DNA of 34,976 bases from NCBI GenBank assembly GCA_001931875.2, contig MSJH02000548.1:1-34976 (forward strand), written 5' to 3'. This DNA is from Byssochlamys sp. IMV 00236. Its lineage: Eukaryota; Ascomycota; Eurotiomycetes; Eurotiales; Thermoascaceae. This document shows, in pieces, positions 1 through 9,558 of the stretch. The position numbers and the translations under genes are program-made. Below the pieces are notes generated by a model. That model did not search any database, was not told the DNA's origin, and saw nothing but the letters and a program-made list of their open reading frames with translations. Within the stretch, counting starts at the first letter, position 1. Each line of letters starts with the position of its first letter.

Positions 1-171
1 TTTTTTTTTTTTTTTTTTTTTTTTTTTGTAAATAAACTTTATAAATAACAAAAAGTCCCTTCTCTTTTTTTCTAAAGATAAAAAATACTTGGAGTATTCA
101 TTTATTTCATGTACGCATATGATGATGTTACATTTAAAGAAAGAATTGATTATGTAAATACATGTTTGTAA
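1..171. other. Left edge, poly-T and AT-rich non-coding
   Basis: The window opens with 27 T residues, followed by AT-rich sequence with AATAAA-like words. No convincing coding frame was seen here. It would be the 3' flank of the minus-strand remnant that ends at 172. Confidence 0.4.
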
Positions 172-611
172 TTACATTTGTGAAAATTGAAGTGCTCTTG
201 GTTTTTTCATCCTTTGTGAGTTGTCTTCATGAGGATCCTCTGTTTCATCAAAAACGCTTCTTTTTCTAATGACGGTATATTGGATCCATAAAGGCTATAA
301 AGCTATTAATAGACTTCACTAATAAATATAATATGTATACATACCTTGGTTGACTTGCTTATGATTTCATCAAGATGGAAACAAGATAAGTGTGTCAAAC
401 TTAATTTAGCTTGCTACCTCCTATGATGTATGTTCTTTGCCCTTTTGGAGCTGGAAACCTTGTCGTATATAATGATTATATATGCTTTGAAGTATTTCGC
501 AACTTCAGTTTCTGGGCTATCGCTGTTTCATAGGTAAACACTCTCCATTGGAAAATCTCTTTTGACTTTTGCAGTGTCTACTTCCTTTTTGAATTCATTC
601 AAGCACCGCAT
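172..611 (-). pseudogene. Possible small spliced gene, interrupted by one stop
   Basis: Read on the minus strand, three blocks join in a single frame: 611-459, 413-345 and 294-172. The joins are the introns 458-414 (donor GTTTCC, acceptor GGTAG) and 344-295 (donor GTATGT, acceptor TATAG). The product would be about 114 residues, beginning MRCLNEFKKEVDTAK and ending KPRALQFSQM. A single in-frame TGA at 528-526 breaks it. The last two blocks are the most convincing because their splice signals are good and their composition is protein-like. I do not recognise the family. It could be a decayed gene, or the 3' end of a real short gene whose first exon I have placed wrongly. Its start faces the MutY gene head to head across about 45 bases. 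Confidence 0.3.
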
Positions 612-655
612 GAAAATAAAATCTTTTTTTTTTTCCTTTAGATCTAGATCACCTA

Positions 656-2607
656 ATGGCATCACTTGATATTGAAGAATGTGTACAGAGCAAACGACTT
701 CATCACTCAAATGAGTATCACTCAGTATCAGATGAAGAAAGACTTGATATGCAGTGTGACCTATTAAAATGGTATCAACTTGAAAAAAGAACAAACATGC
801 CTTGGAGAAAGCCGACAAACAAAGACTGGGATACAGAAGTATGCTTTTATATTTATGTATCTGATTTATACCTAAACATTCATATATATTTATAGACATT
901 GGCTCAGAGAGCTTATGAGGGTATGTCGTATATATATATGCGTATACATGTATATTAATCCAAATAGCATAGTTTGGGTGAGTGAGATCATGCTTCAACA
1001 GGTACCAGCAATATTATAATACTTACACAGTTAAATAACATATCTAACCACCAGGAATGAATATAAATAGACACAAGTGGCTACGGTCATAGACTATTAC
1101 AACAGATGGATGGAGGCGTTTCCAACCATAAGAGATTTGGCTAGTGCAGACATTGAACAAGTAAACACGTTGTGGGCAGGACTTGGTTATTATTCACGAG
1201 CTAAGCGATTATGGGAGGGTGCAAAGAAGATTGTCGAAAAGTTTAATGGTATCCTACCAAATAATGCACGAGAACTGCAGCAAGAAGTTCCAGGAGTGGG
1301 AAGATACACGGCTGGCGCAATCGCGTCTATTGTCTATGGAGAGGCAACGCCTGTCGTGGATGGAAATGTCATTCGAGTTTTGGCTAGATGGCGAGCTATT
1401 CATGCAGATCCTAAAAAGGCAAAGACAGTTGAATTATTTTGGCAAGTATAAGGCGCTACGTTGTTTATCTTGATCATTTAATCCTTTGTTTTTAGGGAAA
1501 TAGCTGGAAGCATTGTTCCTGAATCAAATCCTGGTGATTTCAATCAAGCTATGATGGAATTAGGAGCTCGTATTTGTGTTCCTCAGAATCCGAACTGTGA
1601 TCAGTGTCCGATTAAGAAACATTGCCGAGCATCAAATCAATTACAAGTATACAAGAATCTAGCAAAGCATGGGTTTTTCAATGAAAAGAAGAGAAAACAT
1701 GCATCCATCAGCCACGGTAATAAGATGCATTTCTATATTATTTCAATGTATATATTTACCATAACTTGCCTTACAGAGTGCACAATATGTGATGAAATAC
1801 AATCCGATCTTACCGAAGATGATGCTTATGCAGTGACAAGGTAATTTATAAAAACAATAAAAAGAAAAGCGTTCTAAAACACGGCAACAAATAATAGATA
1901 CCCTTTAAAGGTAGAAAAGAAGCCACCGAGAGATGAAGGTAAGTCTAAATCTTGATCTTGTCCATATGATCTAAACTATGTCATATAGAATGTGCAGTGA
2001 GTATTGTAGAGCGTATCACTTCAAAAGGGCCTCTTTATCTCATATCCAAAAGACCAGAGACAGGTACATATTTATGTCTATATATAAATACTTGATTAAT
2101 ACTCATATATATATACATTCATAGGCTTGCTTGCGGGCCTTTGGGAGTTTCCAAGTCTTGAACTATCGTCTCTGAATACGGATTATTTAGAAAGAAGTAG
2201 ACAAACGACAGAGTTTTTAAAGAAAAGATACGGCATTGAGCTCAATGATCCTAAAAGACATGATTTGGGCAACGTCATTCACTTGTTTTCTCATATCAGA
2301 AAGGTCTATCACGTAGAATGGATACAGTACAAGTCAGATGAGGAATTCATGGACACTGAGAATGTTAAATGGGTGACTCTGGCTGAACTTGATAATGCTC
2401 CTATACCAACTGCTTTGAAAAAGGCTCTAAGGCTTTTTGAGAAATCCAAGGTAAAGAAACAAAACAGAATTGAAATACAGTTTACTTATACTTAAAAAGA
2501 CATCATCGACTAAATTACAAAAGAACAAGACTATAAAGAAAACAACTGTAAAGAAAACAGTACAATCTGCAGCTATAAGTTCTTTTTTTACAGTGAAAAA
2601 GAAATAG
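656..2607 (+). CDS. MUTYH: A/G-specific adenine DNA glycosylase (MutY/MUTYH)
   Basis: Base-excision repair enzyme that removes adenine mispaired with 8-oxoguanine; nuclear and/or mitochondrial. Ten exons: 656-838, 896-920, 973-1001, 1071-1441, 1496-1716, 1777-1840, 1898-1938, 1989-2063, 2125-2450, 2500-2607, giving 480 residues. Visible marks are PWR near residue 49, SEIMLQQTQVATV with the catalytic Glu74, helix-hairpin-helix [13 protein letters not shown] (152-164), VDGN with the catalytic Asp176, and a 4Fe-4S loop C-x6-C-x2-C-x5-C (Cys230, 237, 240, 246). A C-terminal NUDIX-like 8-oxoG recognition domain includes [10 protein letters not shown]. The intron after exon 4 must use a GC donor (1442) to stay in frame. 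Exon 10 adds a lysine-rich tail ending in a PCNA-box-like SAAISSFF. A pyrimidine tract and AG just before the ATG could mark a 5'-UTR intron. Confidence 0.92.
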
Positions 2608-2621
2608 TATATAAACAAGTA

Positions 2622-3877
2622 TCACACATCATCATAGTCTTCGTCCCTTAATATATCTGCTCTTTCGTCTTCACTTGAAGATAAATCATCCTTTAATTCC
2701 TTTATGTCGCTTGTTGTTGCTATTGTCTTGTTCGCTTCACTTGTACCCAGAAAGTCATCTAGATCCCCTTTATTTTCATCTACCAGTTGCAATTGTTCTA
2801 ACGATGTTTGAACAGATGTCATGTTTCTACGATCTAATAAAATTATAAAAAAGAGCTCTGTATGATTGATTTGAAGCTTTACTGTATAATGAAGATATTT
2901 CAGTTTCCCTTCTTCGCTTATAGTCCTCTAGTTCAGCGTTAAATGTTGCTTCATATAATTCGAGTTTTTTCTTCTTTTGAATGCTCTCATATTCTTCATA
3001 CTCCTTTTTTAACTTGTTCTCTTTTTCTACTAGTAGAGTCCTATACGTATATTTTGTCCACATGAATACAATAATAAATAACGTTTTTAGTTTCCCTTAC
3101 CGCCTTGCTGCTATCTCATTCATCAATTCCTTTTCTTCATTTTCTTTCCATTGTTCAAACTCTTTTATTTGATGCTCTCTATTAGCTTGATCTATCTGTT
3201 GCTCTAGTGCTGCCAAGGTATTTATTAGATTCACTATATTATATATGTAAGTATACACCATTTTTTATATCAAAGCTTTTTTTCTTCTTCTTTTTACGTG
3301 CAGTGTTTTGTATCTGTCCAATGCTTGTCTGTATTTCACGTAGGTTGGCTTCGGAGTGTTCCAACTGTTGACAAGCTGTATAATGAAGTTGACCTGTGTG
3401 CTGCAATCGTCTCAATAGTTCATTGACTGCCTATAATGAGTTTAGTGCGTTTGAAAGCAATCAAAAGGGATTGAAAAGTATATACTTTTTGTTTTCTATA
3501 ATTAATCAAATTGTTTTGATGAATCGTCTCCCAACCTTCTTCCAATTTCTGCATAGTTTGACGTGTTGCTTCAAGCTCTGTTATGGATGTTCTATCTGAT
3601 TGTTGTGAATCGATGCCATCACTTTTTAAATGTTAGTAATTTCAAATCTTTCACTTGTTTTATATTACTTTGGTTCTGGACGATTATGAATTAAAGAGTT
3701 GATATTTGAAATTTCATTTTTAATGGCCTCCAGTCGATGAAGTCCAGTTCCTTCGATGCTATAACTCGTCATTATCCAATATCACATATATTATATAAAA
3801 CAATACCCTATAGAACTCGTGATTGAACTGATATTGAGTGATGCATTGGGGAAAATATTCTTAAACTGTTGAAACAT
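2622..3877 (-). CDS. Dysbindin-like BLOC-1 subunit
   Basis: Coiled-coil protein resembling dysbindin (DTNBP1), a BLOC-1 subunit acting in endosome-to-lysosome-related organelle traffic. Minus-strand exons are 3877-3807, 3758-3669, 3621-3486, 3430-3298, 3209-3101, 3040-2883 and 2833-2622, which sum to 303 codons. Introns are 46-88 bases, and one has a perfect TACTAAC branch site. The match rests on the central heptad region, an LYEATFNAELEDYKRR block that aligns in character with the end of the dysbindin coiled coil, and a following acidic LEQLQLVDENKGDLDDFLG segment like the post-coil dysbindin motif. The tail is acidic (SSSEDERAD...DEDYDDV). The reading frame stays open above 3877 to about 3990 without an ATG, so the true start may lie in a further upstream exon. 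The family call is by recognition and not confirmed by search. Confidence 0.65.
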
Positions 3878-4182
3878 TAAAGAAGATATGGACTTTTCAT
3901 CTAAAACTGAGGATATTTTGAACACCTTTTGGCTGAGTTTGACTGTAAGTTTATGCTCTTTTAGAAGCAAGCTTGACACAGTTAATATGAATCATTATAA
4001 TACTTTATCACTGAAAATATTCTTTGACAATATTAAATCACATATTTATTTGACGTAATGCTATTCACATCAAAAGCAGGGAAGACGCAAAAAGGCTTTG
4101 TAAGAAGTAACAAAGGGAGGTTCATTTTTTATATCTCAGCTTTTTCTCATGTCTTTACCTTTTTTTCTATTTCTTTTAATCA
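3878..4182. other. Divergent intergenic region
   Basis: About 300 bases between the dysbindin-like gene (minus) and the aminotransferase (plus), probably a shared promoter. The first 110 bases may include further 5' coding or UTR sequence of the dysbindin-like gene. A CT/T-rich tract at 4140-4180 immediately precedes the aminotransferase ATG. No clear TATA box was seen. Confidence 0.35.
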
Positions 4183-5599
4183 ATGTTGATAAATTTTAAA
4201 AGAGGACAGCCCTCACTTGATATACTTCCCACCGAACTCTTTCTCAAGTCAACTCAACAATTATTTAGTGAGCTTAATGCAGCCGAAGACGTATTACAGG
4301 TATAACAATTAAATTAAATAAAAACAAATGTATTGACTTTCTTGTCAGTATGGACCAGAATTAGGTCATCCAGAATTTCTTGATAACTTAGCCAAGTTCT
4401 TGACCAAGGAATATCAAATGCCTGTATCAAGGTTTATTCCCCCTTCTTTACCTGATTAATTCTCTATTTTATTATTAAACTCAACTTTTAGTAAGCAATT
4501 ATGTGTCACCCCCGGCGCGTCTCTATCACTTCAACATATTCTTTCTATACTTACACGTCCAGATGCTCAGACTAAATATGTCTACTTGCAGGATCCAACT
4601 TATTTTTTGGTTTTTGATATTTTCCTCGATTTAGGATATCGCCGTGATCAATTTGTCAGCGTTCCTGAAGAAGGCGAGGATGGTATGGATATAGACGTGC
4701 TGGAAGATCACCTTCATCGTCATTGTAGGATACAAAATGGTGGAAGAGAAAGAGATTCGATGGTATTTGATTCTGTGCTCTATTGTGTGCCCAGTCACGC
4801 CAATCCAACTGGATCTATTTTATCAAGCGAGAAAAGAAAAAGATTGGTTGATCTTGGCAGAAAGTACAACATGCTGATCATATGTGACGATGTTTATGAC
4901 GCATTAACCTATGAAGGGCCTGTACCTAAGCGTCTTGTTGCGTATGACCTAGAGGAGCCTAAAGAAAAACATGTCGTTATCAGTAATGGATCATTTTCAA
5001 AACTACTCTCACCAGGGGCAAGGGTTGGATGGATTGAGGCAGATAGTGCCATCATTAAGCAATTGGGTGATAGGTAAAGGATTTGAAGAACAAGACAGAT
5101 ACTCATTATCCCTTTTAGTGGTTCATTCAAATCTGGAGGTTCCCCTGCTTATCTGTGTAAGATTAAAGGAAAAAAAAAAAAAAAAAAAGCAATGGAAACA
5201 CTCACTAACAGCTATGTAGCAAGCCAAATTATAAACACAATGATGAAGCAGGATGTATTACATCATCATGTTGCATACATACGAGAGGTACTCAGTGACC
5301 GACTTCATAATGGACTTTGGCATCCTATACAGAAGCATCTAGTTCCACTTGGTTGTCGTGTTACCATTAAACCCAAAGGAGGATATTTTGTCTGGCTTAC
5401 TCTTCCTTTCAGTGCTGATAAACTCATAGACATCATACAAACTCACAAGATAGAATTACAAGTAGGCGTCGGCACGCTCTTTAACGTGAAAAAGAACGTA
5501 GATTGTGATGTTCGCCTATGCTTTGCTCATTATGACACAAGCACCCTGCAAGAAGGTGTCGATCGTTTAAAAAAGGCAATTCTAATAGGTCTTACATAA
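4183..5599 (+). CDS. PLP-dependent class I/II aminotransferase
   Basis: Fold-type I aminotransferase, probably cytosolic, resembling the fungal YER152C/Aro8-related group; substrate not determinable. Exons are 4183-4299, 4349-4431, 4492-5073, 5119-5156 and 5190-5599, giving 409 residues. Motifs visible are the start MLINFKRGQPSLDILP, YGPELGHPEF, VTPGASLSLQ, NPTG (pyridoxal ring/phosphate region), ICDDVYDALTY with the Asp and Tyr that contact PLP, and SNGSFSK with the Schiff-base lysine near residue 237, followed by PGARVGW. The last 'intron' (5157-5189) is only 33 bases, mostly A, and is itself in frame without a stop. If it is not removed the protein has 420 residues with a short Lys-rich insert before METLTNSY. 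Confidence 0.88.
5157..5189 (+). repeat. A18 homopolymer, 33-base intron or in-frame Lys insert
   Basis: A GTAAGA donor is followed by a short A/G stretch, 19 consecutive A residues (5170-5188) and a G. Length 33 is a multiple of three and contains no stop, so splicing and non-splicing both keep the downstream aminotransferase frame. Confidence 0.6.
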
Positions 5600-5732
5600 A
5601 GTTCATATTGTACTACTTTCTCACATAAGATCTGTTCATTTACCTTGACATAATTGGATTTTATTGAAAAAAGAGATAGAATACATTCTTTTTTTTATAC
5701 ACATAATTGAAAGTACATTTACATAAATTAAG

Positions 5733-6537
5733 TTACATTACTTGTATGCTTGGAGAAGATGGACGCATAGAGTTCATAAAGAGGGAATCAATCCAATTCG
5801 TAGCAGGCGATTGTTCACCTGTCGAAGAAGAAGAAGCCAACATGACGGCCTTATCTGGAGTATAAAGAGGGATTGGTAAAAGATCAGACGCTTGAATTTT
5901 TTGTTTTGGTGCTTTCTTTGGTCGCTTCTGATTTGACTTGGTTCGTTCGATTGAGTGCTTAGTTTGAGGAGGTGTACCCAAAGTTATCATTGTCTTTTCC
6001 TCGAGCTGCTGTTCAAGTTTTGTTGCGTATGCCTTGATCTTAATATTTTCTTCACGTAAATGTTCAAGTTCGATCTTTAATTGTTCCATAAACATAACCT
6101 TTTCTTCGAGCTCTTTGACATATTTCTGCTTTCTTTCCCGAAAAGCTTTTTGTGCAGCTCGATTTTGCTCAGCGCGTCTGGTGTATGCCTTTGGTGGAGG
6201 GCCAGGGCGCTTTCTATAATAATAGTCATTTGAAGCTTGGAAATCGCACAGTAGATGTTCAATAGAGGGTACCAAAGAAGCATTAGAGTTCATAGGTTGG
6301 TTATCTTTTTAATAGAAAGGAATTAGTGACAGATACAAGGTGTAAATAATATATATGTGTGTACCAGAATAAATATATTCAGTATTTGAAAATGATGTAC
6401 ACTTGTTGTGATAAGATACTATAGTTATTGCTATTAGCTATATTAAAAAGAGAGGTAATGACTGTGTGTGTACCATCAAATAATGTATCCAGGCAGCTTG
6501 AACCAGAAGAGTATGATTGAGGGGAGAGGATATGCAT
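5733..6537 (-). CDS. AP-1/Yap-type bZIP transcription factor
   Basis: Nuclear DNA-binding regulator of the fungal Yap/Pap1 type. Minus-strand exons are 6537-6474, 6430-6365 and 6304-5733, totalling 233 residues. The bZIP is complete. The basic region RRAEQNRAAQKAFRERK lies near residues 86-102 and contains the NxxAQxxFR signature of the Yap class. It is followed by a heptad zipper (about 107-145) starting VKELEEKVMFMEQL. Two short 5' exons contribute a Ser-rich N-terminus beginning MHILSPQSYSSGSS. They are supported by consistent frame and good donors (both GGTACAC). If they are ignored, translation would start at the internal MNSNAS (6293). No C-terminal cysteine-rich redox domain is seen, so it is not an obvious Yap1 oxidative-stress sensor. 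The C-terminus is Lys-rich, then Ser/Pro-rich. Confidence 0.85.
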
Positions 6538-7066
6538 CTGATTCTTGCCTTGATAAAATATAAAAAAAAAAAACAAGGGAAAGAACAAAAAAAAGGGATT
6601 CATTCTTATATAATATCAAAAGGGTTCAGTCCTATCTTTACCCTCAGGGTTCCCCCATTCAAATTTATTTGTGTGTGGGTAGAGTGATACATGGTCTGGT
6701 GATATTGAACTATATAAAGAAGTTGAAGCACATGGATCACAGCCTTTTTTTCACCTTTTATAATGCAATCAGGTTTATTCGTGTAAGCGCATAGTTTTAT
6801 TGATTAACCAAAAATGAATTGTTTATCGATTTTGGGGGGGGACCTTATCGCCTTGAGAGCGTGGAGACAGTATGTGTGTGTATCTGATGACCCCTTTGAG
6901 CTACTGTACTCCTGATGACTCTTACCGAACCCTGTTTGGTACGATGTGTAAGAAATAATGAAAAAGGGTCTTTGAATAAGGGGAGCATTTTTAATAATAA
7001 ACAAATATTGAATTATATGTTGTGTTTAATTACTAAAGAATCAGGCACTATTACACAAATCGGACC
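6538..7066. other. Intergenic, no gene seen
   Basis: This region should hold the promoter of the bZIP gene (minus) and the 3' flank of the FAM199X/NET-like gene (also minus). It contains a G8 tract at 6834-6841 and an 8-bp imperfect hairpin (TACCGAAC-CCT-GTTTGGTA, around 6925-6943). No convincing coding frame was seen. The one open minus frame has ordinary random composition. Confidence 0.4.
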
Positions 7067-7765
7067 TTACAGCATTATGTCAATCACTTCATCGCTATCT
7101 TCAAGCGTGCTCTCGGGATATCGTTCTGGAACATTAAATGAATTCTTTGACTCATGCACAATAGTATGGTTCACTAACTTTTTATCTTCAAGTAGTTCAT
7201 CATACACAATGATGTTGGGTTCACCATCATCACTGCTGTTGGCTTCACTGGATGAGACAAGCATATTCTCAAGTAATCTTCGTCTATGTAGTGCTCTTTT
7301 TCGTTTGCTTCTATTTTTGACTTGATTATTGCCCTCCCTTGATTTTGACGATCTTGGCTCGGGTTTTAATGATAACGATGATGTTGGTGTGGTACGTGTA
7401 TGACGATGACGATGACGATGACTGGTTGCTTTATTATCGTTGTGTGAGGTGTTCTTGGCCATTTGGTTTTGATGAATGCATGTGTCTACATAAGACAGAA
7501 TATGTTCAAGTTGATTCACCGTCAATTGACTTAAATCGATTTCCACTTCATCATCTTCTCCTTCTTCGCGTTCTATGGCCGCTAAAATACCAGGTAACTG
7601 AGTAGGATTCAGATGATGTGTGACCCTGTACATAATTATATTTTCCAATCGCTGTCTATCCAACGGTTGTTCTTCAGAATGCTCTGAAGATGATTCAGAT
7701 ATTGAGGAATCGCTGTAGGATGATAATGATGATATTGAACTTCTTCTTTGTGGTGTTTCTGTCAT
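7067..7765 (-). CDS. FAM199X-like / NET-domain-like acidic-Ser protein
   Basis: Single-exon protein of 232 residues starting MTETPQRRSS. The ATG at 7828 in the same frame only adds a low-complexity Phe run and is probably UTR. After a Ser-rich acidic N-terminus comes a helical block, RLENIIMYRVTHHLNP then EIDLSQLTVNQLEHILSYVDTC. Its pattern is that of a BET extraterminal (NET) domain and of the conserved block of FAM199X. A His/Arg/Thr-rich linker (SHRHRHRHTRTT) follows, then a basic cluster (NRSKRKRALHRRR, possible NLS), and the protein ends in EDSDEVIDIML. The order helical block, basic cluster, short acidic C-terminus ending in Leu/Met matches what I recall of FAM199X. Inferred to be nuclear; function unknown. 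Confidence 0.6.
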   Translation of the reverse strand: MTETPQRRSSISSLSSYSDSSISESSSEHSEEQPLDRQRLENIIMYRVTHHLNPTQLPGILAAIEREEGEDDEVEIDLSQLTVNQLEHILSYVDTCIHQNQMAKNTSHNDNKATSHRHRHRHTRTTPTSSLSLKPEPRSSKSREGNNQVKNRSKRKRALHRRRLLENMLVSSSEANSSDDGEPNIIVYDELLEDKKLVNHTIVHESKNSFNVPERYPESTLEDSDEVIDIML

Positions 7766-8152
7766 ATTTACAAGGAATAAAGAAATAAAGAAAAAGAAAA
7801 AAGACAAGTGTAGCTGTGCGCATGGCATTTTTGAAAAAATTACTAACTGATCTCAAAGTATGCTGCGGTCAATGTTGATTTATTTCAAGTACTTTTTTTA
7901 TGCAATTTCTCTGATTTGTATTTCATAAACAAGTCTTGTAAGGGAAAGAGTAAATTGTGGCGTAGTTACGGACTGTATCTTACTGGGAGTATCATATTTG
8001 TTAAAGTCTATTACAAGCCTATGGCGTCTGCCCCTTTGTATTGTCTGTTTCATGTATTTAATTGATTACAAATAATAAAAGGAGAATGGTTTATGGCAAT
8101 TGAATATAATAGAAAGAAAGGGGGAAAACATAAGGGGGGATTGGCTCATAAG
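7766..8152. other. Intergenic, no gene seen
   Basis: Upstream region of the minus-strand gene ending at 7067. AT-rich; no TATA box, RNA gene or coding frame recognised. Confidence 0.35.
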
Positions 8153-8557
8153 TTATCGAATGATCACTCTTCCTCTTGTTGCTTCGAACACTTGAGCCTT
8201 TTCTAAGTGAGAAATTAAAAGAATAGAAAATGTATTCCTGAAAGATGAATATTTACTGCAGCAAAAAAAAAAAAAAAAAAAAAAAAAATGGTTTAATGCT
8301 ACATGCAGGAGACTTTTATGTAGACAAAGGAGAATATACCGTTTAGCTATATAGAGTAATTCAGCATACGTTGGATGACACTCTACCAAGCATAATTGAT
8401 TAAAGTGATCGGTAACAGAGCTCAAAATGAGATCGTCATGCACGTAATTTCTTTCTATAGACAAGTATTTGACAGACAAAAATAGAACACAAGGAGTACG
8501 CCATAGCGATCTCCCTCTTTCCATTTCTCCTCTTTGGCCAAGATATATAAAGTGCAC
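8153..8557 (-). pseudogene. Possible F-box/leucine-rich-repeat gene fragment
   Basis: An open minus-strand stretch contains LFLSVKYLSIERNYVHDDL and LCLVECHPTYAELLYIAKR, which have the spacing and composition of leucine-rich repeats in Mucorales F-box proteins. An A26 run (8263-8288) sits in what could be an intron (donor GTATAT, acceptor CTGCAG). After it the frame continues to a stop at 8153. There is no F-box. The upstream end overlaps the TATA box of the divergent gene at 8620, so this is probably a truncated remnant and not a working gene. Confidence 0.3.
8544..8551 (+). promoter_or_regulatory. TATA box (TATATAAA)
   Basis: Located 76 bases upstream of the ATG at 8620, followed by a T22 tract (8560-8581) and an AATCAAC-type leader. 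The spacing suits the core promoter of the acidic secreted protein gene. Confidence 0.55.
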
Positions 8558-8619
8558 TCTTTTTTTTTTTTTTTTTTTTTTCTAATCACCAGTAATCAAC
8601 AACTAGTCTATTATTAAAA

Positions 8620-9459
8620 ATGCGTTATAATATTCTTTCACTTGGTTTGATTGCAGCTACTCTTATCGCCTCTATTTCTGCTCGTGCTTTACCTGTTGGA
8701 AGCTTACCAGATACAACCTCAAGTATTAGTAGTGCTGTTGCTGCCGATGAAGATGTCGTTACTACTGCCTTAGGCCGTCGCTCTTTATATACAAATAATA
8801 AGAAGCGTGCTACTGTCTCTTTCCAGCGCCGTGAAGAAGAAGAAGAAGAAGAAGAGGAGGAGGAGGAGGAGGAGGAGGAGGAAGAAGAAGAGGAAGACGA
8901 AGAAGAGGATGAGGAAGAGGATGAGGAAGAAGAGGAAGGCGAAGGTGATGAAGAAGGTGCGGCTGATCAGTCCTCTTTGGCTCGTCGTCACTGGCAAAAG
9001 AATAAAGAAGCATCAAACGATGATGCCGACGCTGCAAACGATGGAGATGCTGAAGAGCTCGAACCTGTCACTGAAGAATTAGATACTGCTACTGAAGATA
9101 TTGACAATATTTACCCCGATGATACCGATGTTGCTGAAGATGAGGTAGCTTATGGCGGCGAAGACGACGAAGACGATGAAGATGACGACGATGAAGATTC
9201 AGATGATGACTCTGACTCTGATGACGATTCTGACTCTGATGAGGACGAGGATGAAGACGAAGATGAGGAAGACTCTAAGCTTGCTCGTCGTCAAAACACT
9301 GATGAAGCCGCTGTTGATCAACTTGCTGACACTTCTGCCGTTGATACGACTGAACAACCTGCTGATGCTACAAGCGGTGAAGGCGAAGGCGAAGGTGAGA
9401 GCGATGAAGAAGAAGAGGAAGAGGAAGAGGAAGAAGAAGAGGAAGAAGAGGAAGAAGAG

Positions 9460-9491
<32 letters not shown>

Positions 9492-9501
9492 TGACGAGTA
9501 A
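8620..9501 (+). CDS. Secreted hyper-acidic protein with Kex2-type sites
   Basis: Intronless ORF of 293 residues. Residues 1-21/23 form a classical signal peptide (hydrophobic core ILSLGLIAATLIASISA). Three very acidic blocks follow: about 72-112 (nearly all Glu), about 170-218 (Asp/Glu/Ser) and about 255-293 (a run of more than 25 Glu). The blocks are separated by dibasic sites: GRR (53-54), KKR (61-63), QRR (70-71), LARR (122-123) and LARR (223-224). The twice-used LARR ahead of a neutral segment suggests processing by a Kex2-like protease in the Golgi, releasing short peptides and polyanionic spacers. The family is unknown to me. It could be a cation-binding or matrix protein. The Glu runs are encoded by GAA/GAG microsatellites prone to length change. 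Confidence 0.75.
8832..8935 (+). repeat. GAA/GAG coding microsatellite
   Basis: Nearly pure GAA/GAG/GAT triplets encoding a Glu run inside the acidic secreted protein. A second such tract occupies about 9402-9497. Confidence 0.85.
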
Positions 9502-9558
9502 ACCACGCCATCAGCTCTATCATTTCGTTACTTGTACGTTGCCCTTTTGTCATTTCAA

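Noticed and set aside
6875..6945. Possible C/D snoRNA (two TGATGA words with CTGA overlaps) and hairpin
   Set aside because: C and D boxes overlap rather than bracket a guide segment, with no terminal stem; too weak to list.
6804..7004. Minus-strand 66-codon open frame
   Set aside because: Composition is random and there are no splice signals or recognisable motifs.
9318..9506. Minus-strand poly-Ser frame and other open frames across the acidic gene
   Set aside because: They are shadows of the GAA/GAG repeats; the plus frame has a signal peptide, promoter and dibasic sites.
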